Positions 17,292 to 28,576 are shown, counted from the stretch's first letter. The stretch: DNA of 64,000 bases from JABWAJ01 sp038323375 (GCA_038323375.1 JBBQGV010000017.1:8790-72789); one strand, 5' to 3'. The notes: generated from the letters alone by a model not told the origin. Made by a program: numbers and translations.

Positions 17292-17789
17292 ATGAACGTT
17301 CAGGAAGGAAAAGACAAATTCATCCAGTCGTGGGGTGCGTTGGGCTCGAATTGGGGCGTCAGTCGCACGATGGCTCAAATACACGCCTTGCTGCTCATTT
17401 CGCCCCATGCTCTGAGCGCGGAAGATATTATGGAAGACCTGAAAATTTCGCGCGGCAATGCCAACATGAATATCCGGGCCCTGATGGATTGGGGTCTGGT
17501 GTACAAAGAACTGAAAACCGGTGAGCGCAAGGAGTTTTTTGTGGCGGAAAAAGACATGTGGGACGTGGTGAAAAAAATCATCGCGCAACGCAAAAAGAAA
17601 GAATTAGAGCCGATGCTCAAGGTGCTGGAAGAACTTTCTGCCGTGGAAGGAACCGGCCCGGACGCGGAAAACTTTGTACAAGTAGTGCGCGATATTAAGT
17701 TGTTTTCAAATAAAGCAAATGCAACGCTGGATAAATTGGTGCAATCGGATTCAAACTGGTTTGTGAAGGTGTTTATGAATATGATATAG
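17292..17789 (+). CDS. GbsR/MarR-family winged-helix transcriptional regulator
   Basis: 165 residues from ATG 17292 (MNVQEGKDKFIQSWGALGSN), preceded by GGAGG at good spacing. The core WGVSRTMAQIHALLLISPHA, then EDIMEDLKISRGNANMNIRA and LMDWGLVYKELKTGERKEFF, is the winged helix of GbsR-type regulators. The family is known from control of osmoprotectant synthesis, but in Bacteroidota its targets are mostly unknown. The C-terminal helices (RKKKELEPMLKVLEEL) probably make the dimer. It stands alone after gcvT. Confidence 0.85.
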   Translation: MNVQEGKDKFIQSWGALGSNWGVSRTMAQIHALLLISPHALSAEDIMEDLKISRGNANMNIRALMDWGLVYKELKTGERKEFFVAEKDMWDVVKKIIAQRKKKELEPMLKVLEELSAVEGTGPDAENFVQVVRDIKLFSNKANATLDKLVQSDSNWFVKVFMNMI

Positions 17790-17820
17790 TTGGTTTCAGG
17801 GCTGGATCTCTTAGAATAAT

Positions 17821-17909
17821 AAACACGAGACGGGAGCCTCGCGCAAGCAGGGGAAACGGGGTTGGAGCCCCGGGAATAAGAGACTTGAGGCGCGAGCCTC
17901 GCGCCAACA
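17821..17909. repeat. REP-like cluster of GC-rich palindromes
   Basis: Three related units contain GGGAGCCTCGCGC, GGGGTTGGAGCCCC and GAGGCGCGAGCCTCGCGCC. The last holds the exact palindrome GGCGCGA-GCC-TCGCGCC (17889-17905). The wording resembles the right ends (GAGGCGGAGCCTCGGCGCGA) of the 238-bp elements at 28642 and 34778. Confidence 0.5.
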
Positions 17910-17931
17910 ATGTGGTTCTTGAAAAAAATCG

Positions 17932-17939
17932 TATTTTTG
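17932..17939 (+). promoter_or_regulatory. -7 box before the 45-residue ORF
   Basis: TATTTTTG fits TAnnTTTG and lies 16 bases before the ATG at 17956. No -33 match at the usual spacing. Confidence 0.35.
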
Positions 17940-17955
17940 TTAAAAGTTATCGCCC

Positions 17956-18093
17956 ATGCAAATCGTCATAGAAATTAAACAACCTCAAGATCTTCAAGTA
18001 CTGCTTCCTTTGTTGGAACGGTTGAAAATCGCCTATAAGCAAGTGCCCGAAAAAGCAGGCAGCGAAACTGATAGCCTGCCCATGGCCGAGTAA
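17956..18093 (+). CDS. Small antitoxin-like protein of 45 residues
   Basis: An ATG at 17956 opens MQIVIEIKQPQDLQVLLPLL, then ERLKIAYKQVPEK, ending at TAA 18093. A start of the form M-x-I-V-I-E-I followed by L-L-P-L-L-E-R-L is common among tiny Bacteroidota antitoxin-like proteins that are usually followed by a nuclease toxin. Here the only neighbour is the broken AAA/PD-(D/E)XK gene on the other strand, tail-to-tail. A TAnnTTTG box sits just upstream. Function is not established. Confidence 0.5.
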   Translation: MQIVIEIKQPQDLQVLLPLLERLKIAYKQVPEKAGSETDSLPMAE

Positions 18094-18103
18094 ACTACCA
18101 GTC

Positions 18104-19675
18104 CTATTTCCCATCCAACAACTTCCATGCGAAGGTTTTTACATTGCGCACCCCGCTATCAAAGCCGAGACCCAGGAGCATGATGGGTTTTCCGGCATGG
18201 AGATAAGGCTCGGCATAGCCTTGTTTTTGTATTTGGGTCATGGCACTGCGGGCCGTGCCGAGTTTGAATTCCATGACCCATATACAGTTGGGCATAAGCA
18301 CGACAGCATCTGACCTGCCTTTGGCGGAGGCGACTTCAGCCTGCACGTCCAGGCCGAGCACCCGCAGCAGCAAGAAGACCAAAGCGTGAAAAAAGCCTTC
18401 CCACAAGTCGGGACTTTGTCTGCCCGCGGGCGGTGCCATATCGAAAGGGATGGACGCAAAAAAAGCTTTCAGATGGCGCACGAAAGCCTCGGCATCTAAT
18501 GCTTCGAGGCTTTTTTTAGGTAATAGACCTGGTTATTGACCATTGAGGCGGGTTGACCCGCGAAAGCAGAGAGCAGGTTTTGTTCAAAGGAAAAACGCAC
18601 CTCTCCATTGGGGTAGCCCAGCGTGAGCCAGGCGTCCATGCCCAACCCTTCAATTTTTTTGATGGTGAGGTAACCGGTCTGAAACATCACCGCTACCGGG
18701 TCCAGGTTGGCGAGGTCGAATTTACTCAGATCGCTCTTATGTACCACGATGGTTTCCAGAGAATCCGGCGGGCGTTGGTCTTTGATGTGTATGACCAAAA
18801 AAGTAGGTGTACCTGTTTCGAACCAGTAATTGTTGAAGTCGCCGGTTTTAAAAAAAACTCAATAAAGAAAAGGGGTTGTACAAATGCTGTTTCAAATCCC
18901 ACGTATAACCGTTGTAATAGCGCCGTATTTTTTCATAGGTTTCTTCCCGGCTCATACTTGTTTCTAACGCAATTTCTCCAATGCGTTCATCAAACCAGGT
19001 CTTTACTTCCTCCTGAGTAAAACCAGCCATAGTAGAAAACTCGCTATCCAGGGAAATATCCTCCAAGTGGTTGAGGTCCGAAAAAATAGACACCTTGCTA
19101 AACTTGGAAACACCCGTTATAAAGAGCAGGTGGATGTATTCTTCCGAGCCTTTAGGTACAGAATAAAAAGACTTCAGGATTTCCCGGTTGGCGTTGGCCT
19201 GGTCAATCTCGTCTAAATAATCAATGATGGGTTTGTCGTATTCGTCAATGAGGATGGCAATGGGTTTTTCGGCAGCCATTTTGCGGATGATTTCCCGAAA
19301 AACAGAAGGAATTCCTTCTGTTTCCAATTCAATTCCTTCCTTGGCAGCGATTAACTCAAGTTCCTGCAAAATGGCTCTTTCTAATCCCAATTGTCTGTAA
19401 ATTAACATATTGAACGAAAGGTGAAATACGGAGCGGCGCTCTATTTCCCCCAAATGCGGTTCTATCCATAGCCCCTGAAACAAGACCCGGTCTCCGCTAA
19501 ACAATTCCTTTAATGTGGAAATAAGCAAGGACTTCCCAAAACGCCGGGGACGGGCGAAGAAATACTGGGCGGTGCGCTTTGCTATGCGGAAAACCCACTG
19601 CGTTTTATCCACATAGACAAAGTCGTTGCGCCGAATGACTCCAAACTCCTGCTTGCCAATGGGATAATATAACAT
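18104..19675 (-). pseudogene. AAA-ATPase-like/PD-(D/E)XK nuclease gene with two frameshifts
   Basis: From ATG 19675 (MLYYPIGKQEFGVIRRNDFV) the first part has the P-loop region ARPRRFGKSLLISTLKELF and Walker B-like AILIDEYDKPIIDY of the AAA-ATPase-like family (PF09820). It ends prematurely in an 8-base A run at 18850-18857 (one base too many). The middle part (NYWFETGTPTFLVIHIKD onward) ends at a 7-base T run at 18511-18517 (one base short). The last part, from LEALDAEAFVRHLKAFF to 18104, carries the nuclease core SDAVVLMPNCIWVMEFKLG (PDDEXK_9 type). Restoring both runs gives one protein of normal size. Such genes are abundant in Bacteroidota genomes and their role is unclear. Confidence 0.75.
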
Positions 19676-19688
19676 GCCTTTTTTTTGA

Positions 19689-19696
19689 CAAAGATA
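19689..19696 (-). promoter_or_regulatory. -7 box of the AAA/PD-(D/E)XK gene
   Basis: TATCTTTG on the minus strand, 13 bases before the ATG at 19675. It fits TAnnTTTG; no -33 match at normal spacing. Confidence 0.4.
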
Positions 19697-19754
19697 ACAC
19701 TTCCAGTACAAGTGGTGGAAATTCAGGCAGCATGAAATTGTTTGGTTTTCATAG

Positions 19755-19940
19755 TTAAGGAGCGTATCGTAAATAACTTACCGGTTTGCGCGGTGGCTTT
19801 TCCATCATGCAGCGTTGATCGTTGGTCGCGTAGCTTAGGCAATGCTCCCTTCTCGCGCCTTACCTGATGAAACGTAAGTTCGGCGTAGCCAAAAAATCCC
19901 CTCGCCCAATTCACGCAACTTATTTACGACACTCGCCTAA
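19755..19940 (-). mobile_element. Miniature inverted-repeat element, copy A (186 bp)
   Basis: The ends TTAAGGAGCGTATCGTAAAT and ATTTACGACACTCGCCTAA are inverted repeats. The same terminal words and the centre GGCAAGGCGCGAGAAGGGAG (here slightly changed and reversed) recur at 27784 and 52234. It codes for nothing conserved and has no transposase. Confidence 0.75.
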
Positions 19941-19961
19941 CTGAAGATCCCAAAATAAAAA

Positions 19962-19997
19962 CCCCGTATTGATCCGGTATTCCCAATCAATACGGGG
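19962..19997 (-). terminator. Rho-independent terminator of ppdK
   Basis: CCCCGTATTGAT (19962-19973) pairs exactly with ATCAATACGGGG (19986-19997) across a 12-base loop. On the minus strand it lies 16 bases after the ppdK stop and is followed by TTTTTATTTT. Confidence 0.85.
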
Positions 19998-20013
19998 TAA
20001 TAAACATCAATAT

Positions 20014-22833
<2,820 letters not shown>

Positions 22834-22877
22834 GTCTATCGTTTTTTTGTGTGGAATGATTGTTTTGTTGCTTTCAC

Positions 22878-22904
22878 AACTTATTGTTGACTGCACAATA
22901 AGTT
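22878..22904. promoter_or_regulatory. Palindrome upstream of ppdK
   Basis: AACTTATTGT (22878-22887) and ACAATAAGTT (22895-22904) form an exact 10-bp inverted repeat with a 7-base spacer, 45 bp before the ppdK ATG. It may be an operator or a leader hairpin. A second inverted repeat of 15 bp (22906-22920 with 22981-22995) surrounds the next 60 bases. Confidence 0.45.
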
Positions 22905-23007
22905 TGTAACTATCCAGCCGCTTTGAAATGCTTTTTGCCATACGACCTCGGAGAGGTGAGAAATCATAAGTATTTAGGGGCGGCTGGATAGTTACTGTTT
23001 TCTGGGT

Positions 23008-23073
23008 GGGTGTGGCTCTTGCCCGCAATCCGCTGAACTCCGATTCAGCGGATTGCGGGCAAGAGCCACACCC
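23008..23073. repeat. Perfect 30-bp inverted repeat between the toxin gene and ppdK
   Basis: Bases 23008-23037 are the exact reverse complement of 23044-23073, with a 6-base loop CTCCGA. The repeat ends one base past the toxin stop codon. It should form a very stable hairpin in the toxin-antitoxin transcript but is not followed by a T run, so it may stabilise the 3' end rather than terminate. Confidence 0.7.
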
Positions 23074-23074
23074 C

Positions 23075-23428
23075 TCATTCAAAACACCTCAAAATCCTTT
23101 CCCTATCCTCATTTGCCTTATCGTTTTTGTGGTATAATTCGACAAATACAATTCTTTGTTCTTCTTCAAACCAGGCATAAATCAAGCGAAAGCCTGAATT
23201 TACACCTCTTCCTTTAAAGCTATCGCTGGCTATTTTTTTAATTTTGATGACACAGGTTGTTATTCCAAGATTATCAATTCTGAAGCTAAATGGAGGACGA
23301 GCGCCCGGTTCGTCACTCAAGTCTTTTCTGACATCGTCCAGGTCGCTATTCAGCGTTCTGTATTTTTTCAGCAGTTGCTTCAAATCCTTTTTGTATTCGA
23401 GCAGCGCTTCAAATATCACCTTGCTCAT
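23075..23428 (-). CDS. RelE/ParE-fold toxin paired with a Panacea antitoxin
   Basis: 117 residues, starting MSKVIFEALLEYKKDLKQLL with a helix-rich front, then GITTCVIKIKKIASDSFKGR and SGFRLIYAWFEEEQRIVFVE, followed by LYHKND. The strand pattern R-L-I-Y-x-W then V-F-V-E-L-Y-H-K-x-D is the C-terminal half of RelE/HigB-type toxins, which cut mRNA on the ribosome. Its start lies 20 bp inside the end of the antitoxin gene, so the two are translated together, antitoxin first. The hairpin at 23008-23073 follows the stop. Family assignment is from pattern only. Confidence 0.7.
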   Translation of the reverse strand: MSKVIFEALLEYKKDLKQLLKKYRTLNSDLDDVRKDLSDEPGARPPFSFRIDNLGITTCVIKIKKIASDSFKGRGVNSGFRLIYAWFEEEQRIVFVELYHKNDKANEDRERILRCFE

Positions 23429-24218
23429 CTTCCGGGTATTCTCTTACAGAAAAAGGTGGCCTGCGATAAAAAACGAGGTTGTAGCTGATGTAATCCCCGT
23501 CGGTGGTTGCCCGCCAGGGTTTGTCTTCGTGGGAATAATCGCTGATCTTATTAGCGTTCCAATCGCTCATTTGTTGAATGACCTGGTCAATGACCGTTAT
23601 TTCAGCGGCGGACAATTGGGTTAAATCGGGTTTTTCCAAAGGCATGTACCGCGTTTGCGGAAAGCCGTGGTATTCGGTTTTGATGCGCTTTAACTGCCCG
23701 GCGTCAATCATTTCATTAATGATGCTGTCAAATTGCTGAGGAACAGGCCCATAAGGCAGTTTTTTATAACGTGCTCCGGTGAGGTGTTCTTCGTATAATT
23801 CGTAATAATTAAAGTCGCAGAAATAAAGCAACTTGTTCAGCACCGTTTCACCGATATTGGGTTTGCCTGAACAGCGTTCTAAAAGGTAAAGCAGTACATT
23901 TTTGAATTTATCCATTTGCAGGACGGGGACTGAAATCCGAATATCGGTTTTTTTTGCCAAGGCGCGTTTTTCGTGGCGGAATTCATCGGACGCATTAAAG
24001 TCGGGAGACAAAAACTCATCCAAAGAAAACTCCAGCGCTACGGACAAGTTGTACAACTCAAAGACATCCATGCTTCTGTTGCCAAGTTCGGTCTGAGCCA
24101 AAGATGGTCGGGAAATTCCGATGCTTTTCGCCAATGCTTCCTGCGAAAGCCCTTTCCCTTTGCGCAAGGTCATGATTCGCTGGCCGATTTGCTTTTGAGA
24201 CAGGTCTAATCTCATCAT
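23409..24218 (-). CDS. Xre-Panacea antitoxin/regulator (DUF4065)
   Basis: 269 residues from ATG 24218 (MMRLDLSQKQIGQRIMTLRK). Residues about 8-65 are an Xre helix-turn-helix (GLSQEALAKSIGISRPSLAQ, then TELGNRSMDVFELYNL). Residues about 105-220 are the Panacea domain (LNKLLYFCDFNYYELYEEHL, TGARYKKLPYGPVPQQFDSI, IDQVIQQM, YSHEDKPWRA), a known neutraliser of many unrelated toxins. The HTH fusion lets it repress its own promoter; the 18-bp palindrome across the -33 box fits this. It overlaps the RelE-like toxin gene. Together they form a PanA-type toxin-antitoxin operon. Confidence 0.8.
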   Translation of the reverse strand: MMRLDLSQKQIGQRIMTLRKGKGLSQEALAKSIGISRPSLAQTELGNRSMDVFELYNLSVALEFSLDEFLSPDFNASDEFRHEKRALAKKTDIRISVPVLQMDKFKNVLLYLLERCSGKPNIGETVLNKLLYFCDFNYYELYEEHLTGARYKKLPYGPVPQQFDSIINEMIDAGQLKRIKTEYHGFPQTRYMPLEKPDLTQLSAAEITVIDQVIQQMSDWNANKISDYSHEDKPWRATTDGDYISYNLVFYRRPPFSVREYPEDEQGDI

Positions 24219-24243
24219 CTTATTTGCATATTTGCGTTCGGGA

Positions 24244-24274
24244 CAAAGATAAAGGGTGTAACAATACAAAACAA
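24244..24274 (-). promoter_or_regulatory. Promoter of the Panacea toxin-antitoxin operon
   Basis: On the minus strand TTG (24274-24272), 20 bases, TATCTTTG (24251-24244). This matches TTG-N20-TAnnTTTG and places transcription start about 20 bases before the ATG at 24218. The -33 box lies inside the 18-bp palindrome. Confidence 0.7.
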
Positions 24275-24295
24275 TGGATTGTTTTGTATTGTTAC
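24258..24295. promoter_or_regulatory. Operator: 18-bp perfect inverted repeat
   Basis: GTAACAATACAAAACAAT (24258-24275), GG, then its exact reverse complement (24278-24295). It covers the -33 box of the toxin-antitoxin promoter and is the obvious binding site for the HTH of the Panacea antitoxin. Confidence 0.75.
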
Positions 24296-24318
24296 AAACG
24301 CAATGCCTGTCTAACCCC

Positions 24319-25968
24319 TCAAAACACCTTTATCACCTTCGAGCTCGCTTTCCCCCCCGCTTCCAGCCGATAAATATACTCGCCGGGGCTAAGGAAAAAC
24401 TGAGCCGGACTAAACCCGAAGGTGTAGCTGCCCCGCTCGTGGAATTCGTTCACTAAGGTGCGCAGTGGCTGTCCGGCGGTATTGAGGATCTGGATGCGCA
24501 CAGCGCCGCGCACTTTCACGGCGTATTTGATCTGGATGCGCCCGGCCTGGGTGAGGTCGGGGTTGTGACCCAGCAAGGTAGCGCGGATTTCGTTTCCGGA
24601 AGACGGCGAAGACGGCGGCAGCAGCGTTTCTATGCGGTTGAATGGCTGGCCGAGCACATTGTCCACAATATCGGGGTGCACGCAAAGCCAGTTTTGCAGC
24701 ACGGTGGCATAAGCCGTCCGGAAATCCACGGAATAAACGGGGTCGCCGTATTGATCCACATTCACCAGATCGGGCAGAGCGCCGTGGAACCCGTTGCCTT
24801 CAAGGCCGCTTCCAAAAACCAGCATGGGCGAACCCGTGCCGTGGTCGGTGCCGAGCGAGCCGTTTTCAAAAATCGTGCGGCCAAATTCCGAAAACGTCAT
24901 GGCCAGCACGTTTTGGCCCTGCTCGCCAAGGTCCTGGAAAAAGGCATTAACCGATTCGGCAATGCGGTTCAGCAGGGTGGGATGGGAGTTGAGCTGTTCC
25001 GCGTGGGTGTCGAAACCGTCAATGGTGACCATGTAAATTTTGGAACCCAACCGGCCTTTGATGAGCCGTGCCACGATGGACAGCCGTTCGGCCAGCCCAT
25101 TGTTGGCGTAGTTGGCTTCGTTGATGCCCCCGTTGTAGGCCGTCCGGATGGTTTCGGCGTAGCGGAAAGCACTGTTGGCGACGCCGCGCACAAACGACAA
25201 TTCCTGCTCGTTGGGGTCGTTGCCAAACTGGGAGGTATCGTACAATTCTCCGGTTTGAGCTAATTGGTAAAATTCCTGCGGGTTGCTGATGGCCAGCGCC
25301 ATGCTGCCACCCGTGGCGCGGAAAATCATGTTGGTTTGCACGCCGATTTCGAGCGCGGGCGGGATGGTGGGCGGTGCCGAGTTAAAGGCCATGTATTCGT
25401 TGTCTAACCAGCGGCCAATCCAGCCTGTGCCGACAATTTCATCCGAACCGGAAGCCGAAGCCCAGATGTCGGAAGAACGGAAATGCGAATAATTGGCGTC
25501 GGGGTAACCTACGTTATGGATGACGCGCATGTGGCCAGCCTCCCAAAGATTTTGCAGGGCAACCATTTCGTTCGGCATGCCGACTTCCGGACTGAGTCCC
25601 CAAAGGCCGGACTCCTGAATTGCAATGTTGGGCCGGATGTTGTAATATTCGTCATTGCCGCGCGGAATTACCATGTTGAGGCCGTCATTGCCGCCTTTCA
25701 ACCGGATGAGCACCAGCACCCGGTCGCCGCATTCCGCCGTGTTCAATCCGTGGAGCAGCGCATTGGGCGCAAACGTAGCTACTTTAGAAGCGCCCAACGA
25801 TAATGCTGCGCCAAGAGAAGCCAGACCGGTCATTTGCACGAAGTCGCGGCGGCTCCAGTTGCGGTGTTCGCGTTCGTGCTCGGCTAAGTGCTCAAGGGTA
25901 GCGCCCTGGCGCTTTTTGAGGTGTTGCTGCGCTGCTTTATGGATGGCGGGAGTGTGGTTATCGCACAT
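24319..25968 (-). CDS. DUF1501 secreted protein with Tat-like signal and C-terminal sorting tail
   Basis: 549 residues. NWSRRDFVQMTGLASLGAAL is a Tat-type twin-Arg signal, placed about 40 residues in. The body (LIRLKGGNDGLNMVIPRGND, NVLAMTFSEFGRTIFENGS, DHGTGSPMLVFGSGLEGNGF) is typical of DUF1501, a sulfatase/phosphatase-like fold. The last 75 residues (KVRGAVRIQILNTAGQPLRT, then SPGEYIYRLEAGGKASSKVI) look like a type IX secretion C-terminal domain. DUF1501 genes nearly always sit with DUF1800 genes, as here. The biochemical role of the pair is unknown; carbohydrate or polyphenol-related surface work has been suggested. Confidence 0.85.
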   Translation of the reverse strand: MCDNHTPAIHKAAQQHLKKRQGATLEHLAEHEREHRNWSRRDFVQMTGLASLGAALSLGASKVATFAPNALLHGLNTAECGDRVLVLIRLKGGNDGLNMVIPRGNDEYYNIRPNIAIQESGLWGLSPEVGMPNEMVALQNLWEAGHMRVIHNVGYPDANYSHFRSSDIWASASGSDEIVGTGWIGRWLDNEYMAFNSAPPTIPPALEIGVQTNMIFRATGGSMALAISNPQEFYQLAQTGELYDTSQFGNDPNEQELSFVRGVANSAFRYAETIRTAYNGGINEANYANNGLAERLSIVARLIKGRLGSKIYMVTIDGFDTHAEQLNSHPTLLNRIAESVNAFFQDLGEQGQNVLAMTFSEFGRTIFENGSLGTDHGTGSPMLVFGSGLEGNGFHGALPDLVNVDQYGDPVYSVDFRTAYATVLQNWLCVHPDIVDNVLGQPFNRIETLLPPSSPSSGNEIRATLLGHNPDLTQAGRIQIKYAVKVRGAVRIQILNTAGQPLRTLVNEFHERGSYTFGFSPAQFFLSPGEYIYRLEAGGKASSKVIKVF

Positions 25969-26033
25969 GTATTCAGTATTTTAAATTGTAGTTATTTACC
26001 ACTTGGCAGCAGAAATAAGCATGGCCAGGGATA

Positions 26034-26110
26034 GCGGACTAAAGCCCGCGAAATGAAGTGCTGACGAGACGTAGCGTGTGCGCTGCTTCGTTTCGCGGGC
26101 TTTAGTCCGC
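26034..26110. repeat. 20-bp perfect inverted repeat between the DUF1800 and DUF1501 genes
   Basis: GCGGACTAAAGCCCGCGAAA (26034-26053) is exactly complementary to 26091-26110; pairing extends a few bases inward with one mismatch. It looks like a small dispersed palindromic element and may separate expression of the two genes. Confidence 0.6.
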
Positions 26111-26152
26111 TTCCTGTATCGTCAACGTCAAACATATTCCCACAGCTATATC

Positions 26153-27622
26153 CTACGCTACCTGCCATTCAGGCAACTTTGAAATATAATACAGCAAATT
26201 GATCACTTGATCGGGCACTTCGTTGTAGTACAAATTCCAGAGGCCCTGCTCGAAGTAATTTTCCGGAATTTCTCCTTTAAAATATTGCAAAGCAGTATCT
26301 AACATTCGTGGCTCCAGTTCCCGTTTCAGAAAATGCGCAATAATGGCTTTGGTGATGACTTCCGGGTTTGTTTCCGTGGATGCAGTCAAGTCTATGGCCA
26401 ATTGCTGCAATTTGGCGCGCGCGTTGTCCGAATTGCCAAAATAATAGAATAGGATGCCGCCCAGAAAATTCCAACGGGAAGTCAGGGTGTTTTCATTCAG
26501 CCAGGTGTGGTGCCCGAGCCATCCGGCTACATCAACCGGGTTGAAAACATCCTGACCCAGTTCGAAAGAAGCATAGCCAATGTAATCCATCGCTTCATCC
26601 GGGAAATCATCGGGGTAGGAGAGGCCGCACATTGGAAACAAGCCCAGCAGGCATTCCGTCGGACTTTTGATGCGGGCATTCATAAAGCGGTCTTCGAAAA
26701 AATGCTCGCTTTTAAACAATTGGCGAAAGACCGGAGCCAATTCCCAGTTGTTGTCTTTAAACGTTTGCGCCAAGCCGCTGATGATCAGTTCATCTGGCTT
26801 GTCGTAGACAAAATGGCGGTAAATTTTAGCGCTGATGTATTGCGAAACCTGGTCTTTGCGCAGGTTAAAAATCAGATCGTGCACGTGGTTGTAACTCCAC
26901 GTACCCGTCAACCCGAAAATGGTTTTGTTGCCGTCGTCGTGCAGGTTTGGATTAAAATAGGGCGTGTTGTTGCCATCATAATAAACCCGCCAACCGGTGA
27001 GCGCGCGGGCTACTTCCACAATGTCGTTTTGTGTGTAGCCGTTGCTTTCGCCCATCGTGAACAACTCCATCAGTTCGCGGGCGTAATTTTCGTTGGGTTG
27101 CCCGGCCTCGTTGATGGCGCCATTCAGGTAAATGAGCATAGCCGGGTTTTTACCCATCGCCTCCACAAAGTCGCGGAAATTACCGAGCACATTCCGGTGA
27201 ATGAGGTCATAATACGACCACATAAACGAGTTGTAGTAGTACACCTCTTCTTCCGCTACAAAATGGTTGTGCCAAAAGAGGGCTAATTTTGCGCGCATGC
27301 CTTCAGAGGCCATTTCGCGCAGCCAGCGGCTGTTGAACTCGCGTTTGACCTGGAAATACAGATCCGGGTTGTCGTCCGGATAATCGTCCTCTAGCCAGTT
27401 GCCCCAGTAGGGCACTTCCGGCGCAGGCAGGTTTAGGGTATTGTCAATCAGCAGGTCTACCAGATCCGCTGGTTGCATGGCTAAACCTTGCTGGATTTGG
27501 GCTGGTGAAGCGCCGAAACCAAGGCTTTGATAGAGATGCTGCACGCGGGCGGCATTCCATGGTTTTGATGCAGAAGGCACATATTGGTCAAGCGTATTGA
27601 CAAGAAACAGGGCAGTGCTCAT
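26153..27622 (-). CDS. DUF1800 domain protein
   Basis: 489 residues. WNAARVQHLYQSLGFGASPA near the start, then EGMRAKLALFWHNHFVAEEE and NYARELMELFTMGESNGYTQ, then NDIVEVARALTGWRVYYDG, are DUF1800 signatures. No clear signal peptide is seen. DUF1800 proteins are partners of DUF1501 proteins, and the DUF1501 gene lies 184 bp downstream on the same strand. Their joint function is not established. Confidence 0.88.
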   Translation of the reverse strand: MSTALFLVNTLDQYVPSASKPWNAARVQHLYQSLGFGASPAQIQQGLAMQPADLVDLLIDNTLNLPAPEVPYWGNWLEDDYPDDNPDLYFQVKREFNSRWLREMASEGMRAKLALFWHNHFVAEEEVYYYNSFMWSYYDLIHRNVLGNFRDFVEAMGKNPAMLIYLNGAINEAGQPNENYARELMELFTMGESNGYTQNDIVEVARALTGWRVYYDGNNTPYFNPNLHDDGNKTIFGLTGTWSYNHVHDLIFNLRKDQVSQYISAKIYRHFVYDKPDELIISGLAQTFKDNNWELAPVFRQLFKSEHFFEDRFMNARIKSPTECLLGLFPMCGLSYPDDFPDEAMDYIGYASFELGQDVFNPVDVAGWLGHHTWLNENTLTSRWNFLGGILFYYFGNSDNARAKLQQLAIDLTASTETNPEVITKAIIAHFLKRELEPRMLDTALQYFKGEIPENYFEQGLWNLYYNEVPDQVINLLYYISKLPEWQVA

Positions 27623-27783
27623 GACTGGTTGGAGATGCGTTTTTTAATAGCCCAAGTTTAGGGAATTTTTTGGGGATATCGTAGCTATATTTTAAAATAA
27701 AAAATCTTTAGGCTCTGATAAGGGGCGCTCACTTAGGTGAACAGCGTGTTTGCAAACTTGCTGCTTCCCGCTTCTGTCTGGTC

Positions 27784-27972
27784 CTAAGGAGCATGTCGTA
27801 AATAAGTTACGTGAATTGGGCGAGGTGCTTCGACCGGCTCAGCATGTCAGATTTTTTCATCAGGCAAGGCGCGAGAAGGGAGCATAGCCTAAGATAGGCG
27901 ACCGACGATCAACGCAGCCTGATGGAAAAAGCCACCGCGCAAACCGGTAAGTTATTTACGACACGCTCCTAA
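27784..27972 (+). mobile_element. Miniature inverted-repeat element, copy B (189 bp)
   Basis: The left end CTAAGGAGCATGTCGTAAAT and right end ATTTACGACACGCTCCTAA are inverted repeats. The centre GGCAAGGCGCGAGAAGGGAG...ATCAACGCAGCCTGATGG is almost identical to copy C at 52234. It carries about 24 extra bases (CTTCGACCGGCTCAGCATGT region) absent from copy C. Confidence 0.8.
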
Positions 27973-28047
27973 AATTACTTTACACGTAAAGGCACTGTTG
28001 AATCAGCGCAGAGCAGGGTATTTATTTTCATTGTTTTAGCGCTGTTT

Positions 28048-28154
28048 GGTTTCGGCGTTTTAATTTGGAATTTGACACGACGCAATTGCGCGACCCCAAT
28101 ACGCTGGATCATTTACAACGCTTTGTTATCGAGGCTATAAGCTTAAGCAACTGA
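28048..28154 (+). pseudogene. Possible C-terminal coding remnant
   Basis: One plus-strand frame reads RFNLEFDTTQLRDPNTLDHL, then QRFVIEAISLSN and stop. It looks protein-like but has no start and no family that I recognise. The rest of 27973-28225 shows nothing else convincing. Confidence 0.25.
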
Positions 28155-28225
28155 AATGAAGGACTGGGAACTTTCCTTCCCTCAACCAAGTTTTGCTCCC
28201 ATTCACCATAAAAACCTTTCGAACC

Positions 28226-28576
28226 ATGTCAACTTCTGAGAAAAAGCAAGCAACAGACCTAAGCTCGGAGGAAAAAGAACAGCTACTCAATCAATCTATC
28301 AAAGCTTATGAGCTCGAAGACTGGGTCGGAACCATTCCGGGTGGCTTCCAAACGCTGCGCCTGTTGTCTGACTGGAAAATAGCGCTGATTATCATCAAAT
28401 TGATGGTGGCGCTGTTCATCTTTTTAAAGGATTACAGCGAATTGGACGCCCAGGATTCGGGATGGTTCACGGTGCTTACAGCTTTAGTGGCACTGGCGGC
28501 ATTTGCGTTTATTTTCGTCCTGACCCGTAGCGTTGTTTTCGACCTGGAAAACGGCGAAATTTACGTATTGCCTTAA
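28226..28576 (+). CDS. Small two-helix membrane protein, unknown function
   Basis: 116 residues from ATG 28226 (MSTSEKKQATDLSSEEKEQL). A charged N-terminal part of about 45 residues is followed by two hydrophobic helices (IALIIIKLMVALFIFL and WFTVLTALVALAAFAFIFVL), ending in VVFDLENGEIYVLP. No known family is evident. It is isolated between two mobile-element copies. Confidence 0.55.
   Translation: MSTSEKKQATDLSSEEKEQLLNQSIKAYELEDWVGTIPGGFQTLRLLSDWKIALIIIKLMVALFIFLKDYSELDAQDSGWFTVLTALVALAAFAFIFVLTRSVVFDLENGEIYVLP

Noticed and set aside
18815..18835. tRNA-like TTCGAA loop word
   Set aside because: It is the coding sequence for FET in the broken AAA/PD-(D/E)XK gene; no cloverleaf can be formed around it.
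22834..23082. 83-residue N-terminal extension of pyruvate phosphate dikinase
   Set aside because: It reads through the 30-bp inverted repeat and other non-coding hairpins; family members start near MDAPAMVTREKA.
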